Shown here one piece after another: positions 13,401 through 25,940 of a stretch of DNA of 64,000 bases. Source of the DNA: Rotaria macrura. Taxonomy: Eukaryota > Rotifera > Eurotatoria > Philodinida > Philodinidae. The notes beneath the pieces were generated by a model that saw only the letters and a program-made list of their open reading frames with translations, was not told the DNA's origin and did not search any database. The stretch lies in assembly GCA_900239685.1 (NCBI GenBank), contig OENT01000912.1:1-64000 (forward strand), in the 5' to 3' direction. A program made the position numbers and the translations under genes. Numbering within the stretch: the first letter of the stretch is position 1; each line of letters opens with the position of its first letter.

Positions 13401-16400
13401 TAATAGATATTCATAGATAAAGAAAAAAATGAACAGTTTAAATCAAGTTAGTTTTCGGCTATTGTAATCGTTTCGTATTACAGATGGAAGATGCGTAAGA
13501 CTTTTACATGATGACATAACGTACGAATACTATGTACCAACTGTCTGTTCAAATATTTGATTCTCTTCGTATCAAAAAGTACAGGTTAGTCAGTTGTTCA
13601 CTGATCATGAAAGTAACGAACAGTTCCAACGAAGTTTCTATGCGAATTCTTAGTTTCTTACAGTATAAGATAAGATCCTTGCAAGATTTATGGATACGAT
13701 AAGAAACTTGAATAGCTTATATAAAGATTCTATTGAGGTATGTTGTATAACCTAAATCAATAGATTGAACGGTTATGTGATAGTCATCGATTTGAAAATA
13801 ACAGAATAGTTCTCACCAAGCTTTTGTTCAAGTATTCGACTTACTGTACATTTCAGATTCAACGGGAAGAATAGTGCAGGATATTCGAAACAAAGGAACA
13901 GCTCATAGAAAAACTCGATTCGTCTATGTGGCTCGTTCGATGGTGGATGTTGGACTCTCGTTAGATGTTCAAGGACGGGAAACGAAGGGAACATGTTGCA
14001 TAAGGATTGGATTCAAAGATTTGATTCTCTTCGTATTTAAAGTGAAGAAGTTCATGATTTAGTTATGAATCATGAAGTAAACGAATTGTTCGTAGAAAGA
14101 TTCTAGTCAACTATTTCATCAGATCGTCATCATAACTTGAATATTGATCGCATATTCATTGATTATGAAGAAAAGGATATTTATTTACCAAGTTCGTATT
14201 CGGATACTCACCACTGTATGCATGAAAGATTGATGATTGATTCGATAGCAAGTAATAAGTAGATTGAGTGAATATATTTAATCAAGGTTCTTTTTAAATA
14301 TTGAGTTAGGTTTCGATTGAGTATCAATTACTTTTCAGATACTTATCGATCATGCATAAAGTGAATAGTTCTTAGCAGAGTTCTTTTCCAATATTCAACT
14401 TCGCTCGAATTAGAAATTGTTTATACAGAAGATGTTCATTGATCATGAAAAATAAGAACGGTACAGAGAAATGGGTCATCTAAATATTATTTTTACAGTA
14501 AATCAGATACGAAACAGTCACTAGATCTATACTTTGAATGAAAGAAAAGAATAACTTGTACCAAGATTTCCTTCAAATATTGAAGTTACGTTTCTTCACA
14601 GCTTGAATGCTTATGCAATGTTCTAGATGTACAACAACAAAAATGAATGATTTCTATAAAATCTCTATACAAATATCTAGTTCAATGCGCATGAAAGAGT
14701 GAATATTCATCTAGTTCTTATACATTATCAGATAAAGGATTACTTTTATAAATCTCGTATTCAAATATATGATTCGATTCATTTAACACGTTAAAGATTC
14801 ATCTATCTTTCTTGAATTATGAAGTAAATTTACAATTCAAAGCAAACTATCATCCGCATATTTAGTTTACTTTCCACTGAAAATATTTTCGTTGTCATCT
14901 GCTCACTAGTTATGAGGACAAGGAACAACTTTTACCAAACTGCTTTTCCTGTATTTATCGAACAGTCTATCAATGATAAAATATTCAGCAAAGGTTCAGT
15001 GATCATAAATAAATGAAACACTATCTAACAAACTTATATTCAAATTTCGATTTATTTTGCATTGTAAACTGAGATTGAATTTCATCTCTATTGGTTATGT
15101 TACGCATGAATAATTTTGATTAGCTTTCTATTCAAATATTGAGTTCACATGCTATTTCTATCCGATGATTCATCAGTTGACCTAATATGATGAGGCCAAT
15201 GAGCAGTTCATATCAAATCTCTCTTCAAATATTAGGCTCGTCTCGAATTATTAGTTGCATTATTCATTAGACAAATACAGATCATATGGCAATGGAGCCG
15301 TTTGCATAAAACTTGACTTCGAATACAACGTTGATTTTGGAAGTGAGATCGAACTTCTGTTGGATTTTTAAGAACGATGATGACAATGAATAGTCGATAA
15401 TAAGTTTGCAGTTGATTAATACACTGATTTCGTAGGAAATATTGAAGATTCTTCAGATCTATTAAGGTTACGAATCTAATGAACAACTGGTATAAATCTT
15501 CTATCTGAATATGTCGTTTACCAAGCATTAAACTTTGAAGTTTCAACTGTATTCAGAAGTTACGATTCAAAGGAAAAATTCTTAAGAAGAATCTATTCGA
15601 TTAATTAGTTCGCTTCACAGATAAGATATACTTTACATCATATGTCGTTTCACTCTGAGGCAATAGAATGTTTCACACTAGAATCTTAGTCAAATACGAC
15701 TTCTTCGTTAACGCAGTAATTGGAGAACTATTAAATACTTATCCGATCATGGACCAAGCGAATAATTATCATCAAGTTGTCATTCGATTATATAACTGAC
15801 TGTCTATGGTAGATTAAAATGTGATTAGATGCATGTGTATCATGATGCAAACGTTTTACTCTTATGAATCTTGTATTCTAATATTTAGACCGCTTTAGAT
15901 ATGATTTGTTGCTTCGACTGAACCATTACCTATGATAAAACAAGGGAACAGTTCAAATCAATCTATCGTTCAAATATAAAGCTTTTTCAAGGAATCAGAG
16001 ATAGAAGATTTCTTATGTTTTCGTAGATCATGAAATAAACGATTAGTTGGTAGAAGCCTCTTATACACATATAGGACTCAAGTCGAATCACATATTGGTA
16101 GTTGATCCAATGGACATGTTTCATGGAACAAATGAACCAATTATATGAGGCATCTATTAATCTATGCAACGTTGAACATATCACAATTTCCCTCTTCAAC
16201 TAATATTCACTGATCACAACACAAATGAACAATTTCTATAAAGTTTCTATTCGAAAATTTGAGTTGGTTTCCGTGAGAAACTAAATATTCATTACATATG
16301 AACCGATTATGAGAAAAACTGATAGTTGATAAGATATTTAAATTCGAATATATAACATGCTACCAGTCGTCAGTCGATCGTTTGTTAACCTTTTATAGAT

Positions 16401-17990
16401 GATGATGTAAGTGGAAGGCATGCATGACGATTGTATTCTTATATTTCACTCACTTCATATTGAAAGTGAATCATCGATCACATATGCACCGATCATGACA
16501 CATAGGAACAATCTTCACCAATGTTCCTTTCCAATATCAGGCTTGCCACACATGAGAAATCAATAACTCGGTAAATTATCAAGCCTGATCAAACAAATGA
16601 ACAATTTGTAGTAGATTACTATTCATTAATAATTATTAGATATTGTGAAGAATGTCTAGCCATGTTTGGATGTTAAAATTAGATGATACATGAGTACTCT
16701 CTACAAGATGTAGATTCCATTGTTATATAGTTGTCAATTACGTGCTTAACTTTTCATTTAGATGAAAATTACATGAAAAAGAAACAGTTGAAAGTAAAAA
16801 ATGTTAATTCAAGTTTCTTCATTACAGTAAACAGAGTGATCACAGTAGGTCGGGAACATGCATAGATTCATGACTTGAGAATGATTCACATCAACCTTCT
16901 ATTCTAATATTTGATCTGCTTTGACACATTAGACTTTCATGAAATCATAAATTGTGATTGAACATATAATGGTACAACTATACCACAGTTGTTTTCAGAT
17001 TCAGCAATGTCCAATAAACTACAAAGACGAGATGATCATGTTCATCGAATATTGTAGATTTTTTGAATTGTACAAACAACAAAGATTCTATTTGTGTATC
17101 TCATTTTTAAAAGAGACGCTTTTCTAAGATCAAGTAAATTACAGTATGTCATAATTAAAGAAGATTTTGTAGGAAGTTGATATTCAAATGTTTAGTTCAC
17201 CTTCATTCGAAAAGAAATTTAGTCATACAATAGAGAGTTACATAATTGCAGAGTCTTATTAAAACTTTTATTCAAATGTTATACACTAAACACAATTCTC
17301 CCCACCAACCATAATGTATCGTTAGATGATTAGATAGATGCATGATACACAGTGTTGCTTTCTATTATTCATGTATAATGCTTGTCTAACAGGATCAAGT
17401 TGAATCAGAACTTATGTTACATATATTCATAGAAGAAGTACTTACCATATCAAAATTCTATTCAATTAAATTTTTCAATTCAAATCAAATTTAGAAATTA
17501 ACTGTGCATCTGAAATTGTGTCATTGATGAATGTAGTCTACAAAGTTACTATGCGTATATGCCATGCGCTCTAAAAATAATTTTGTATCATAAACAACAT
17601 GCTAAATGGTGATATCATTTGTCTACAATCTCAATAAGAAAGTTGTTCATATTACCGATTTTCTGTAGTCGAACAGTTTGACATGACATCATAATCGACG
17701 GTTACATCGAACGTGTATAAATCAAATAAAGGTTTGATTCGTTTATGTTGCTTACTCTCAATATCATGTTTAGAATCCAAAATATATGTTAGTGATGATA
17801 TTCCAACTGATTCAATCGTACTAACTGTTCATTCGATTATTTAACATCGAGATCAATAGAATTTATAACATAGAAGATGCAAAACAGTCACTCGACCTTT
17901 GAATCGTCTACAAAATAACTTCGTACAACGATGCTGTAGATTCATGTTCATCGAAGAACATCCATGAGCAGAAATTCATTCGTCTTATAG
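10430..17990. repeat. Highly diverged tandem array, 93-bp period (about 81 units)
   Basis: A word like GATCATGAAA, then AA(T/C)GAACAG, then about 35 bases after the first word (T)TCTATTCAAATATT, recurs through the whole stretch. The C of the ATCATG-like anchor lies at 10720, 11370, 11556, 12021, 13606, 14071, 15748, 16029, 16215, 16494 and 17150. The gaps are 7, 2, 5, 17, 5, 18, 3, 2, 3 and 7 times 93 bp with 0-5 bp excess, and weaker units fill the multiples between them. Individual units differ greatly, and no two are near identical by eye. There is no long open frame in a consistent phase, so it is treated as a non-coding, ancient satellite. Edges are approximate to one or two units. Confidence 0.85.
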
Positions 17991-18340
17991 ATGAATGGTT
18001 CGTATCATGGTTTTATTCAAAAAGACTTGTTGCAGAGATTTTTAACTGGATACAATTTTCAAATTGAATCATTCATAGAAATGGTATTAATCATAGCAAT
18101 GTTCCATTCTACAATGTTGTTCATTGCGATGAAAATTTCAATGTTAACAATCAGTTCGAATGATTCGAAGAAATAGAACATTATGAACAAGAGCAATAGC
18201 CATGTTTCCAATCATCGTAAACCATTATGGCGAATCGCGAGATGCGATTCAAGATTACACAGCTTATGAACAATGTCAAGTGGCAAAGTTCAATTCCGTT
18301 ATATTGTTTATCTTCTTTCAATAAAGTCTCATGGCATCAC

Positions 18341-18538
18341 TCAATTTGTTCTTATTAAAACTGAATGGGTCAGACGTTTCTCATTGAACATTCTTGATAT
18401 TTCACTTCGGAAGAACATCAACCAGCTGTTACGAGTAGTACTAACTTTAGAGTGATCTTGAGCCATCGGCTTACTGTTACAGGTTGCAAACAAAACAGAA
18501 GTAGCCATGAGAAAACACAACATTATAGCTTGAGTCAT
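18341..18538 (-). CDS. Candidate small secreted peptide (unrecognised)
   Basis: A 65-residue minus-strand frame starts with a typical signal peptide: a short polar start (MTQ), a hydrophobic core (AIMLCFLMATSVLFA) and a polar switch at TCNSKP. The rest contains possible processing sites (TTR and NEKR) around a 19-residue segment, NSWLMFFRSEISRMFNEKR, as in a small peptide precursor. It matches no family I recognise. No further exon is evident, and it sits just beyond the right edge of the 93-bp array. It could be a real neuropeptide-like gene or a chance frame. Confidence 0.28.
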   Translation of the reverse strand: MTQAIMLCFLMATSVLFATCNSKPMAQDHSKVSTTRNSWLMFFRSEISRMFNEKRLTHSVLIRTN

Positions 18539-18704
18539 CACTAAATACTGATAAAAAATAGTTTGTAAATATTGGCTCCTAGCAACTAAGTTCTGCTTTT
18601 GAACATGATATGACTTCATGCGACTCTACTTACTTTTCACTAACTCTAAATAATATAGCAAAAACACACACGCCTTGCCAATAGAGTCGTGCAGGACAAC
18701 CATA

Positions 18705-18813
18705 ACCCATCCGAACCTGCCCTAACCTACAGGGCAGGGTAGCTTTAGGGTACAAAGTTCATAGGTTAGGACAGGTTTAGGGTAGAGGCAACGTAGGGTA
18801 AGGTTGCTAAAAA
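18705..18813. repeat. Degenerate TAGGG/CCTAA-rich segment (left)
   Basis: Repeated words CCTAACCTA, AGGGCAGGGTAG, TTAGGGTA, AGGTTAGGACAG and TAGGGTAAGG occur within about 110 bp. The pattern is irregular, so it is not a clean telomeric array. It resembles subterminal motifs of DNA transposons or a decayed interstitial telomere-like tract. Confidence 0.5.
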
Positions 18814-19770
18814 ATATAGAAGTAAAATTAAGAGTGAGTTCACATAAAGTACAGTGCATAAGTGACCGCACAAATATCGGATCATTGTGTATTTGACTAG
18901 AACGTGGCACAAAATATTTTCTTTCACCGCTGGAAAGAGCAAAGTCTCATCTTGAAAAATCTTTTTGATTAAATTAAAAGGTTCAATAATGCATTTTACG
19001 ACATAGACCAAAAATGTTTAGTTACACAATATATTTTTGTGCGCTTTTCTTAGTTTAAAACTCCGGTCTCATTCCCATTTCTCTAGTTCGAAAGGTGAAA
19101 AGCGCAGAATATGTAGTATGGAGAGTGGACGTTTCAAAAATGTCACAGGCAAAATTCTTTGTTACGAAGGTAGAGTCAAAACCTCGAGAAATTTAATATT
19201 AAGCAAACATTAGGCTTCCGGCATCAAACTGAAAATTTTAGCAATTAGTTTTTCCTTGAAAATAGTTGACTGGATTCAGTTTGAAACGGGATTTGAATGT
19301 TGAATCTCAAGTTAACTAAAAGTGTTGAAATCGACTCGAAAACTGGCAAATAGTGGTGAAAGAAACTATACTACTTGGGTGCCTTTTTTTCGTAATTAAA
19401 AACGGCTGTAACTCGACTGAATCAAAAGCCAATCGAGTTGAACTCTTTTACCACTAATGTGCACGAGGAAAGTTATCGCTTCGCCTATTTACAGTTTAAA
19501 AACGCTTTGTGCAGCATGGAAACCCCTACTTTTTCTAAAATACCTGTAACTAAATTTTTTTTTGAAGTAGTTTTTAAAATTCAGTTTTGAACCTTTTAAT
19601 TTGGTCACAAAGACTTGTTAAGCCATGAGTTTTAGAGATGAGACTTCACTCTTTCCAACGCTGAAAGAATGAATTGTGTGCTACGTTCTGGTTAAATATA
19701 GAATGTTCCGATATTTTGTACAACTGCCTATGCATCATAAGTTAGATGAAACTTAATATACATTTCTGAC

Positions 19771-20176
19771 TAGACATCGGCGTGACCAAAAAGTCGTGAC
19801 CAAAGAAAAAAAAAGGTTTTCGATTATAGTTTCAATAGTACATGTGACAACCGAAACCTATTTATCTATTCTTGTTCAGAATTGTTTTCTCTTCAAAATG
19901 ATATATAAAATTTGAAGAATCCGATGATCCATAACAGAGAAAATTGCATCACATTAGTCGTGGCCAGTTTTGGTCACGGTCAGTCACGACTAATGTGATG
20001 TCATTTTCTCTGTTATGGATCATCGGATTCTTTGAGTTTTATATAGCACTTTGAAAAGAAAAAAATTCTGAACAAGAATAGATAAATAGGTTTCGGTTGT
20101 CACATGTACTATTGAAACTATAATCGAAAACCTTTTTTTTTCTTTGGTCACGACTTTTTGGTCACGCAGATGTCTA
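19771..20176. mobile_element. Foldback (hAT-like) MITE, 406 bp, with 8-bp target duplication
   Basis: The element is a near-perfect inverted repeat: two arms of about 195 bp, about 95% matching by eye, around a loop of roughly 16-20 bp centred near 19975. It starts TAGACATC and ends GATGTCTA. It is flanked by the direct 8-bp repeat TTTCTGAC (19763-19770 and 20177-20184). An 8-bp duplication with T at position 2 and A at position 7 is typical of the hAT superfamily. GTGACCAAA words repeat near each end. There is no coding capacity. The high arm identity suggests it is younger than the sequences around it. Confidence 0.85.
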
Positions 20177-20360
20177 TTTCTGACATCTTTTTTTGTCAAA
20201 AAGAAAAAAAACTTTAAGCCGTGATATTGTTAATGATACTTTATTTTTAGAAAATTTCGAAATATTTAAAAATTTTGTATTTGATTCTCGTTGAAAATTA
20301 ATAAAATATTGAAGAAAAATTCATACTGATTTCTCCTTGAACGTGAAATTCCAAGTGTAT

Positions 20361-20435
20361 TTTAGGGTGTAATAAGAAAAATCTTTGTCATAGGGTAGGG
20401 TAAGGGTAGAAATTAAATAGATTAGGGTAGGACTA
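20361..20435. repeat. Degenerate TAGGG-rich segment (right)
   Basis: TTTAGGGTG, TAGGGTAGGGTAAGGGTAG and TTAGGGTAGG occur within 75 bp, in the same orientation as the left segment 1.6 kb away. Together the two segments bracket the transposon-like block. Confidence 0.5.
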
Positions 20436-20640
20436 CAGAAAACTCTTAACTTGCAGAACTCTATTTGCAAAATATCATGCACTACGTTTTTCGCTAATAT
20501 GCATCCACTAGAAACAGTCGCTCTTAAGAGTATAGAAATGCGAAGAATAGACAAGAAAAAAAGAAACACTCCATGAACGTTGAAAGTTGTTTCTCTGTGT
20601 AGAAAAAAATGCAAAAGAATTCTTTTCTGCTTGTTATTCT

Positions 20641-23600
20641 AGTTTGTGTTCGTTAACTATACTAAACGATGAATCTATTTTAATGAATCTTAGCAAATTA
20701 TCGCTTATCTCTATTCTAAAATAGCATCTTCCCACACACATACTCATGTAACTAAATGAAACAAACATGCAATCACTGCATAAACTATGCAGTTGCCTAA
20801 TCAAGTGTGACTGAAAACGAAGGAAAGAAATCACTTTTTCTATTCTCCATAATAATTTGTGTGCATGTTAACATGCGCACACACAGTCATTTTCAGTCTG
20901 TGTCATACTGATGTAAACAAAAATGAGGGCAAAAATCAGATTCAGATTAAAAAACAATAATTGAAAATCCACTATAATCAGAAATAATCCAAAATAAAGC
21001 CAAATTTTCTTCGATTATTCCAATTATTCTCGATTTCTAGTCTTGATTTATCGATTTTAATCTCATTTCTACGCTAATGTTTTTTTTTACATGGGTAATG
21101 ATTAAGTTTCTATTTTTTATTGAATCAGCCAACAAGTCAACTTAAAGTTTTGCATACAAGAGTTGAATCGGTACTATTCTCAGAAAAAAAAACAAGATTT
21201 TGGTTTCCAATGAGCATTATACGGAGGTCAATCGAGAAGAAGTTACAAAACATTGAACATTAAAGTATCAAAAAAATGATTCAATGGTGCATTTTCTATT
21301 GAGTTACTCAGTTGCATGAAAAAAAAACGAAGAAGCTCGTCTTTTCATGTGACAAGCGGTGAGAAAATTTCGATGTAGACATTCAATGAAATATCTATTT
21401 TTTCTATTTTTTCTACATTTTACGAACAAGACAGATAGTTCTTGAAATAGTCGCAAACTATGATTTCTGGTTTATCCATTCATTATCAAATTATTCTAAA
21501 ACTATTTGGAATAGAACATACTTATTCAATTTCTTTTCACTTTTGGATGTCTGTTTGTGCGAATAATGTGTAATCATAAGTATCGACTGTGAAAAAGATT
21601 GTAGAATGCAAAGCTGGACGCGTAGACTTCTTGGTCAGAGGGCATGTCTCAATAAGTAGAAAGCACTCATTCATGTTCTAACTCAAGTCCTTAAGAAAAT
21701 GAATGTATTACTAAGTATCAACTAGTTATTTTTATTCGTTTTGCAAAACTTAGAAAAATTTCAAAATTTTGTACTTTCAATGTTTTCTCACCTGACCATG
21801 TCAACAAGTACTCGGGTGAATAAATTATTGATGATTTAATTCTCATTGAATATAGTGGGATTATTCACTTGAAGACATCGAAGAAAACGAAACGCTGTGA
21901 AAAAGCAACCAGTATCATCTAATACTAGTTTATTCTACAAGAGACGGACAGAGAATTAACAATAGAAGACTTTTGTGTATCGTTCACATTGTGAAAGTAT
22001 TCGATATTCATACTGTCACGTATGACTTTAATTTGAATAGAACCTTCACCGATTCCTACTTTATACATATAAGAAAAAACCAGTTGGAGGTTAGAACCAG
22101 TACGGAAGAAATACTTTGAAAAACTTTCCAACGCACTATAGACGTGTATAGATACACGTATTGGCATCATTGGTTAAATAATAATGAACGAATCAATCAC
22201 ATTCATTGTTCTATTAGACTAATGAAAAAATCCTAGGATTTTATTTCGTTAAAACTAACAATGGTTTGTTTTTCTTTTAAATTAAAATAAACCCAGAAAC
22301 AAATAAGTGATACTACGTAAGTAAGATAGTTATTAAGATATGAAGCAGATTATATTTGAGTGACTCCATAGTTATTCAGCTAGATTTATGTAATATAGAA
22401 TCATTTTAAACTTGCTTTAACTTGTTCACTGTAAACATCTCGACTCGAAATACGAAAAATATTCATTCGAATAAAACTTCATCAACAATTAAAACATTTA
22501 TTTAAAACTATGTGAAATGTTTTACTCGTCTGGAAAGAAAAGGAAATAACATACGAATAAAAACTCTGGAAACGCAGTACAATATTAGGTAAGTTTTCAT
22601 AAAATCACTTAACTATGCAATAAAATTGAATATACTAAGCGTAACTTTAGAAACTATTATTTTGGAAAGAATACCTAGCTTTTTTCGTTTCTTTTTTCAT
22701 CATTATACACCATGGAAAGCTTTCCTCATTCAAATGACAATTCATAATTGAAGTAACATTCAGTCTTATAAATTTATTTTGAAATTGAATCCATTTTGCA
22801 AGGATCAATTATTCAATTCATGACTAAAAATGAGCTATTTTGTTTATCGCTTTTAGACTTAATAATTCCACCCAAACCTCATAAATTTAGTATCGAAATG
22901 TTCGCCCCAACATACTTTTTCTACTGATATAAAATTAAATAGAGTTTATGAGGAAAACTACGAATGGACCGGTTTTACGTCGTATTCATTTTTTGCCATT
23001 TCAATTCTAGAATAAAAGGCGACATTTTTTAGTTATCGTTTTTTCATATAATCTACAATAATGTAGTTGAGAACAACAGTTTAAGAAACTAATTTTCTTC
23101 TGTTGATGTGGAAACTAACATATGCGACATATAGGTCTATTTGTTTATGTTTCATTAATGTATACACACATAGTTGTATGCGTACCTATACGATACAGCA
23201 ATGCAACAAATTTAAAAAAGCATACACACATTTATACTTAACATTGTCTTTGTATGAATATTTGCTACTTAAAATAGTCAGTTACTTTTCGTTTATTCTG
23301 TTCAGTAGGAGAGAGAGAATAGAAGATTGTAGTTAATATAGGTGGTAATGTAGAGAGCGTTTGAAGAAAGTAGAAAGATCACGAAACATACTTAATCACG
23401 TTTTTTGAAGAGTAAAGATTATGAATGAAATGTTGGCTTTTTAAGGACTTTTCTAGTTTTTTTCATATTTAATAGGTAAACTAGGAAAATAAATCAAAAA
23501 ATCGGACAAATTACAGGATTTTTCAAAAATATAGAAATTATAAGTCGAACTTGACCCCAGATTTAACTTAGTTTTCTCTAGCCTTCGATAACATTAGTAA

Positions 23601-25159
23601 AATCGCGGTTGTTTAAAAATATCAAGAATTTCAGTTCTACAGAACATTTACTAAAGAAAATTATTACAGAAATCTAAGGTTTATATACGAGTTCATGGTT
23701 CAAGTGCAAGAGTAGAGAGCGAAAGAAAATCCATCCGCCTATCACAATGATAAATAGACTCACTTCAAAATTAACGTATGCAAAATCAATGCTTCCCGCA
23801 CAATTTGCACTACCCCTGACATCGAAAAATTCCTTTCGATCAATCTACTATAACTTAGAATAGTATACCATTTGTAACATATAAGATTCTTGTTGAATCT
23901 GTTAGAATATCCATAAGTCGTAGAGTTCGAAGTTGTATTAATTTAAATCCATGAAGATAAGAAATTGGAACAATGTCAGCGAATTCTGATATTGCATTTG
24001 AATACTGTATGTTGTTTCTTCTTTAACAATCAAATAAATATTGTTTTTCAAAGTAGAACAGAATCCCTCCGTCCCAATAAATATTTCATTTGCCTGGGCA
24101 TAGATAATAAACAAAACAAGGATTAAACTATTCATTTCGACATTCATTCCGTTTTCTATTCGATCGTTCTCATTAAATAATGTGCATATGCCATGCTCTT
24201 CGTACTCAAATTCGCATGTTATATACTCTTCGATTGGTGAAGTCAATGAATTCTCTGAACATAATGTAATGTAGCCTAAATTCTAAGCCTATTACTTTCT
24301 GAAATGAACTTTAAGCAGTATTTTTTCCATTGATTGATATACTTTACTTGCCAATTGCTATGGCTATAAATCAATAACCGTCATCTTGTACTATATGCTT
24401 AAATCATGTATTAATTAATATATTGTATGGACTTTTTCAAAACTATGCTAAAAGCGAACGAAGTGTTTCTTTTTACTGAAGAATTTATTAGAAGAGTAAA
24501 TGTATACGATCGAAAGTATTTCTACCAAGAGGAATTCAAGTGAATAGAGATGAATCTCATTGTGAATGTTTTCTTGTCGTGTATGCAAATAATAATGTAT
24601 GACAGATTCGATTTAAAAAGAAACTAAAACTTGAAGCATGCATAGCCAACATGTGATCGATTTGTTTTTCTTGGCCTCCTTAACAAGTTACATATTTCTC
24701 ATCTTACATTTTGACAGGAAAAGTCATTTTATTCATTGTTGGCATTAGCAAAATATTAACATTGGCCACTACTGTTTGTCACAACGGTAAAAAGAATGTC
24801 TGATTGGTAAAGAAGATGCATTCTTCATGTGAAGAGAGTTTTATTACGTGAAACACCCGATTCCTGTGAAAAATGCACGGAGGAAGTAAGTTTTCATACA
24901 AACAAGAAGTGTAAACTTCTATACTGCACGAGTACAAGCAACAAAGAAGTTTACATGCCAAGTAGTGTTTCTAACATTAACTATCCCAAGCAGAAGCAAA
25001 GTACCCAAGTCACCGACGATTTTTGAAAAGTATCGTATTTTGCACTTTGAAAACAAACAAAGTATATTGACAGTTATAGTTTGTAAAATAAAAATTCACT
25101 CTGTTTGATTTCTCATGCTATTATTATCAAACTGTGCTGAATCCTCTTATTTATGTTTA
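20641..25159. other. Intergenic, no gene confirmed
   Basis: About 4.5 kb of AT-rich sequence. Two minus-strand frames, 21925-22170 (81 residues) and 23938-24246 (102 residues, with a hydrophobic stretch), have plausible codon use but no recognisable domain and no linked exons. A 14-bp perfect palindrome, GCATGTTAACATGC, lies at 20863-20876. Confidence 0.45.
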
Positions 25160-25940
25160 GACATGTTAAACTTGTGCATCGAGCTAAGAATTTTTCTTTA
25201 TTTAACTCGAATTCATTTTCGATTCTCCGTTTAGATTTAGATTTTTCAAAATCCCAGGTCAAAAACTCTGACACAAGATCTTATGTTATGCATGCAAAGA
25301 TCTTGCGTATGAACGAAATCTTTCAAGAATCTGACAAAAAATCGTCCTCTCAGTGATCTTGCATCAGGCCATACTATATTTTCCTCGAAAGATCTTACAT
25401 TCACTTTATTTGTTTTAAAAACTTTAATGGTATTTTGAGAATATAATTAAGTTTATTGAAATATTACGGTGGTATATCATACGTAACAGAATCTTTCAAG
25501 TATCTTCTAATGCGATCGTACGTAAGAAGTCAGAGATGACGATTGTCAGTACGTTTTTTCATCGGATCTTTCAAGGTCAGATATGATCAGACAAAAGATC
25601 CTTGTAAGAATTTGTCATCCGATTGTTCGACCTGGAGAGTTTCTCCAATCCAACGTAATCTCATCGGATTCCGGGTTGCGATCCAACATCCGGACGCTTA
25701 GTGTTGAATTTTATCGAATCCTACTATCGGGATTCGATTGGATTTTATCGTATAGTCTAATAGGCCTCTACTTTTGGGATTAAATGTTGATTCATACACA
25801 AATAAGAAAATAGATTTCTCCCGTCGAATTCGTTAGTGGTTCCGCAATGCGGATTCCCACAAGATTTCATCGGATCGTCGGATCATATCACATCCGATCG
25901 GGTTCATTCACCAGGGTTATTCATTTGTTTTGGTTTCATA
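25160..25940. mobile_element. Possible decayed transposon with repeated short motifs
   Basis: Compared with its flanks this block is richer in GC and in short repeated words. ATCGGAT or its complement ATCCGAT occurs about six times between 25562 and 25900. ATCTTTCAAG occurs at about 25320, 25491 and 25566. AAGATCTT(G/A)C occurs several times near 25280-25400. Such clusters are typical of subterminal regions of DNA transposons. No transposase or clear terminal inverted repeat was found, so the family is unknown. Confidence 0.35.

Larger units (their letters stand above)
18640..20640. mobile_element. Probable non-autonomous transposon block
   Basis: This stretch differs from its surroundings: it is less AT-rich, has no periodicity, and has TAGGGTA-rich segments near both ends. 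The left one starts close to TAGAGTCGTGCAGG, a hAT-like end. No transposase frame is present. It encloses the intact-looking foldback element at 19771-20176. Outer inverted repeats or a target duplication could not be found by eye, so the ends are uncertain. Confidence 0.33.

Noticed and set aside
10430-17990. The 93-bp array as a protein-repeat gene, since 93 bp equals 31 codons
   Set aside because: Open frames in the array (such as 15232-15546 and 15987-16199, minus) do not use the same phase of the unit, and stops are frequent in the best-conserved reverse frame.
20863-20876. 14-bp perfect palindrome GCATGTTAACATGC as a regulatory or origin site
   Set aside because: Single short palindrome without spaced copies or nearby genes; expected by chance in a window this size.
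21925-22170. 81-residue minus frame with reasonable codon use
   Set aside because: No recognisable family and no linked exons. It could be a relic, but cannot be supported.
23938-24246. 102-residue minus frame with a hydrophobic segment and four cysteines
   Set aside because: No convincing signal peptide at its start, no family match and no neighbouring exons.
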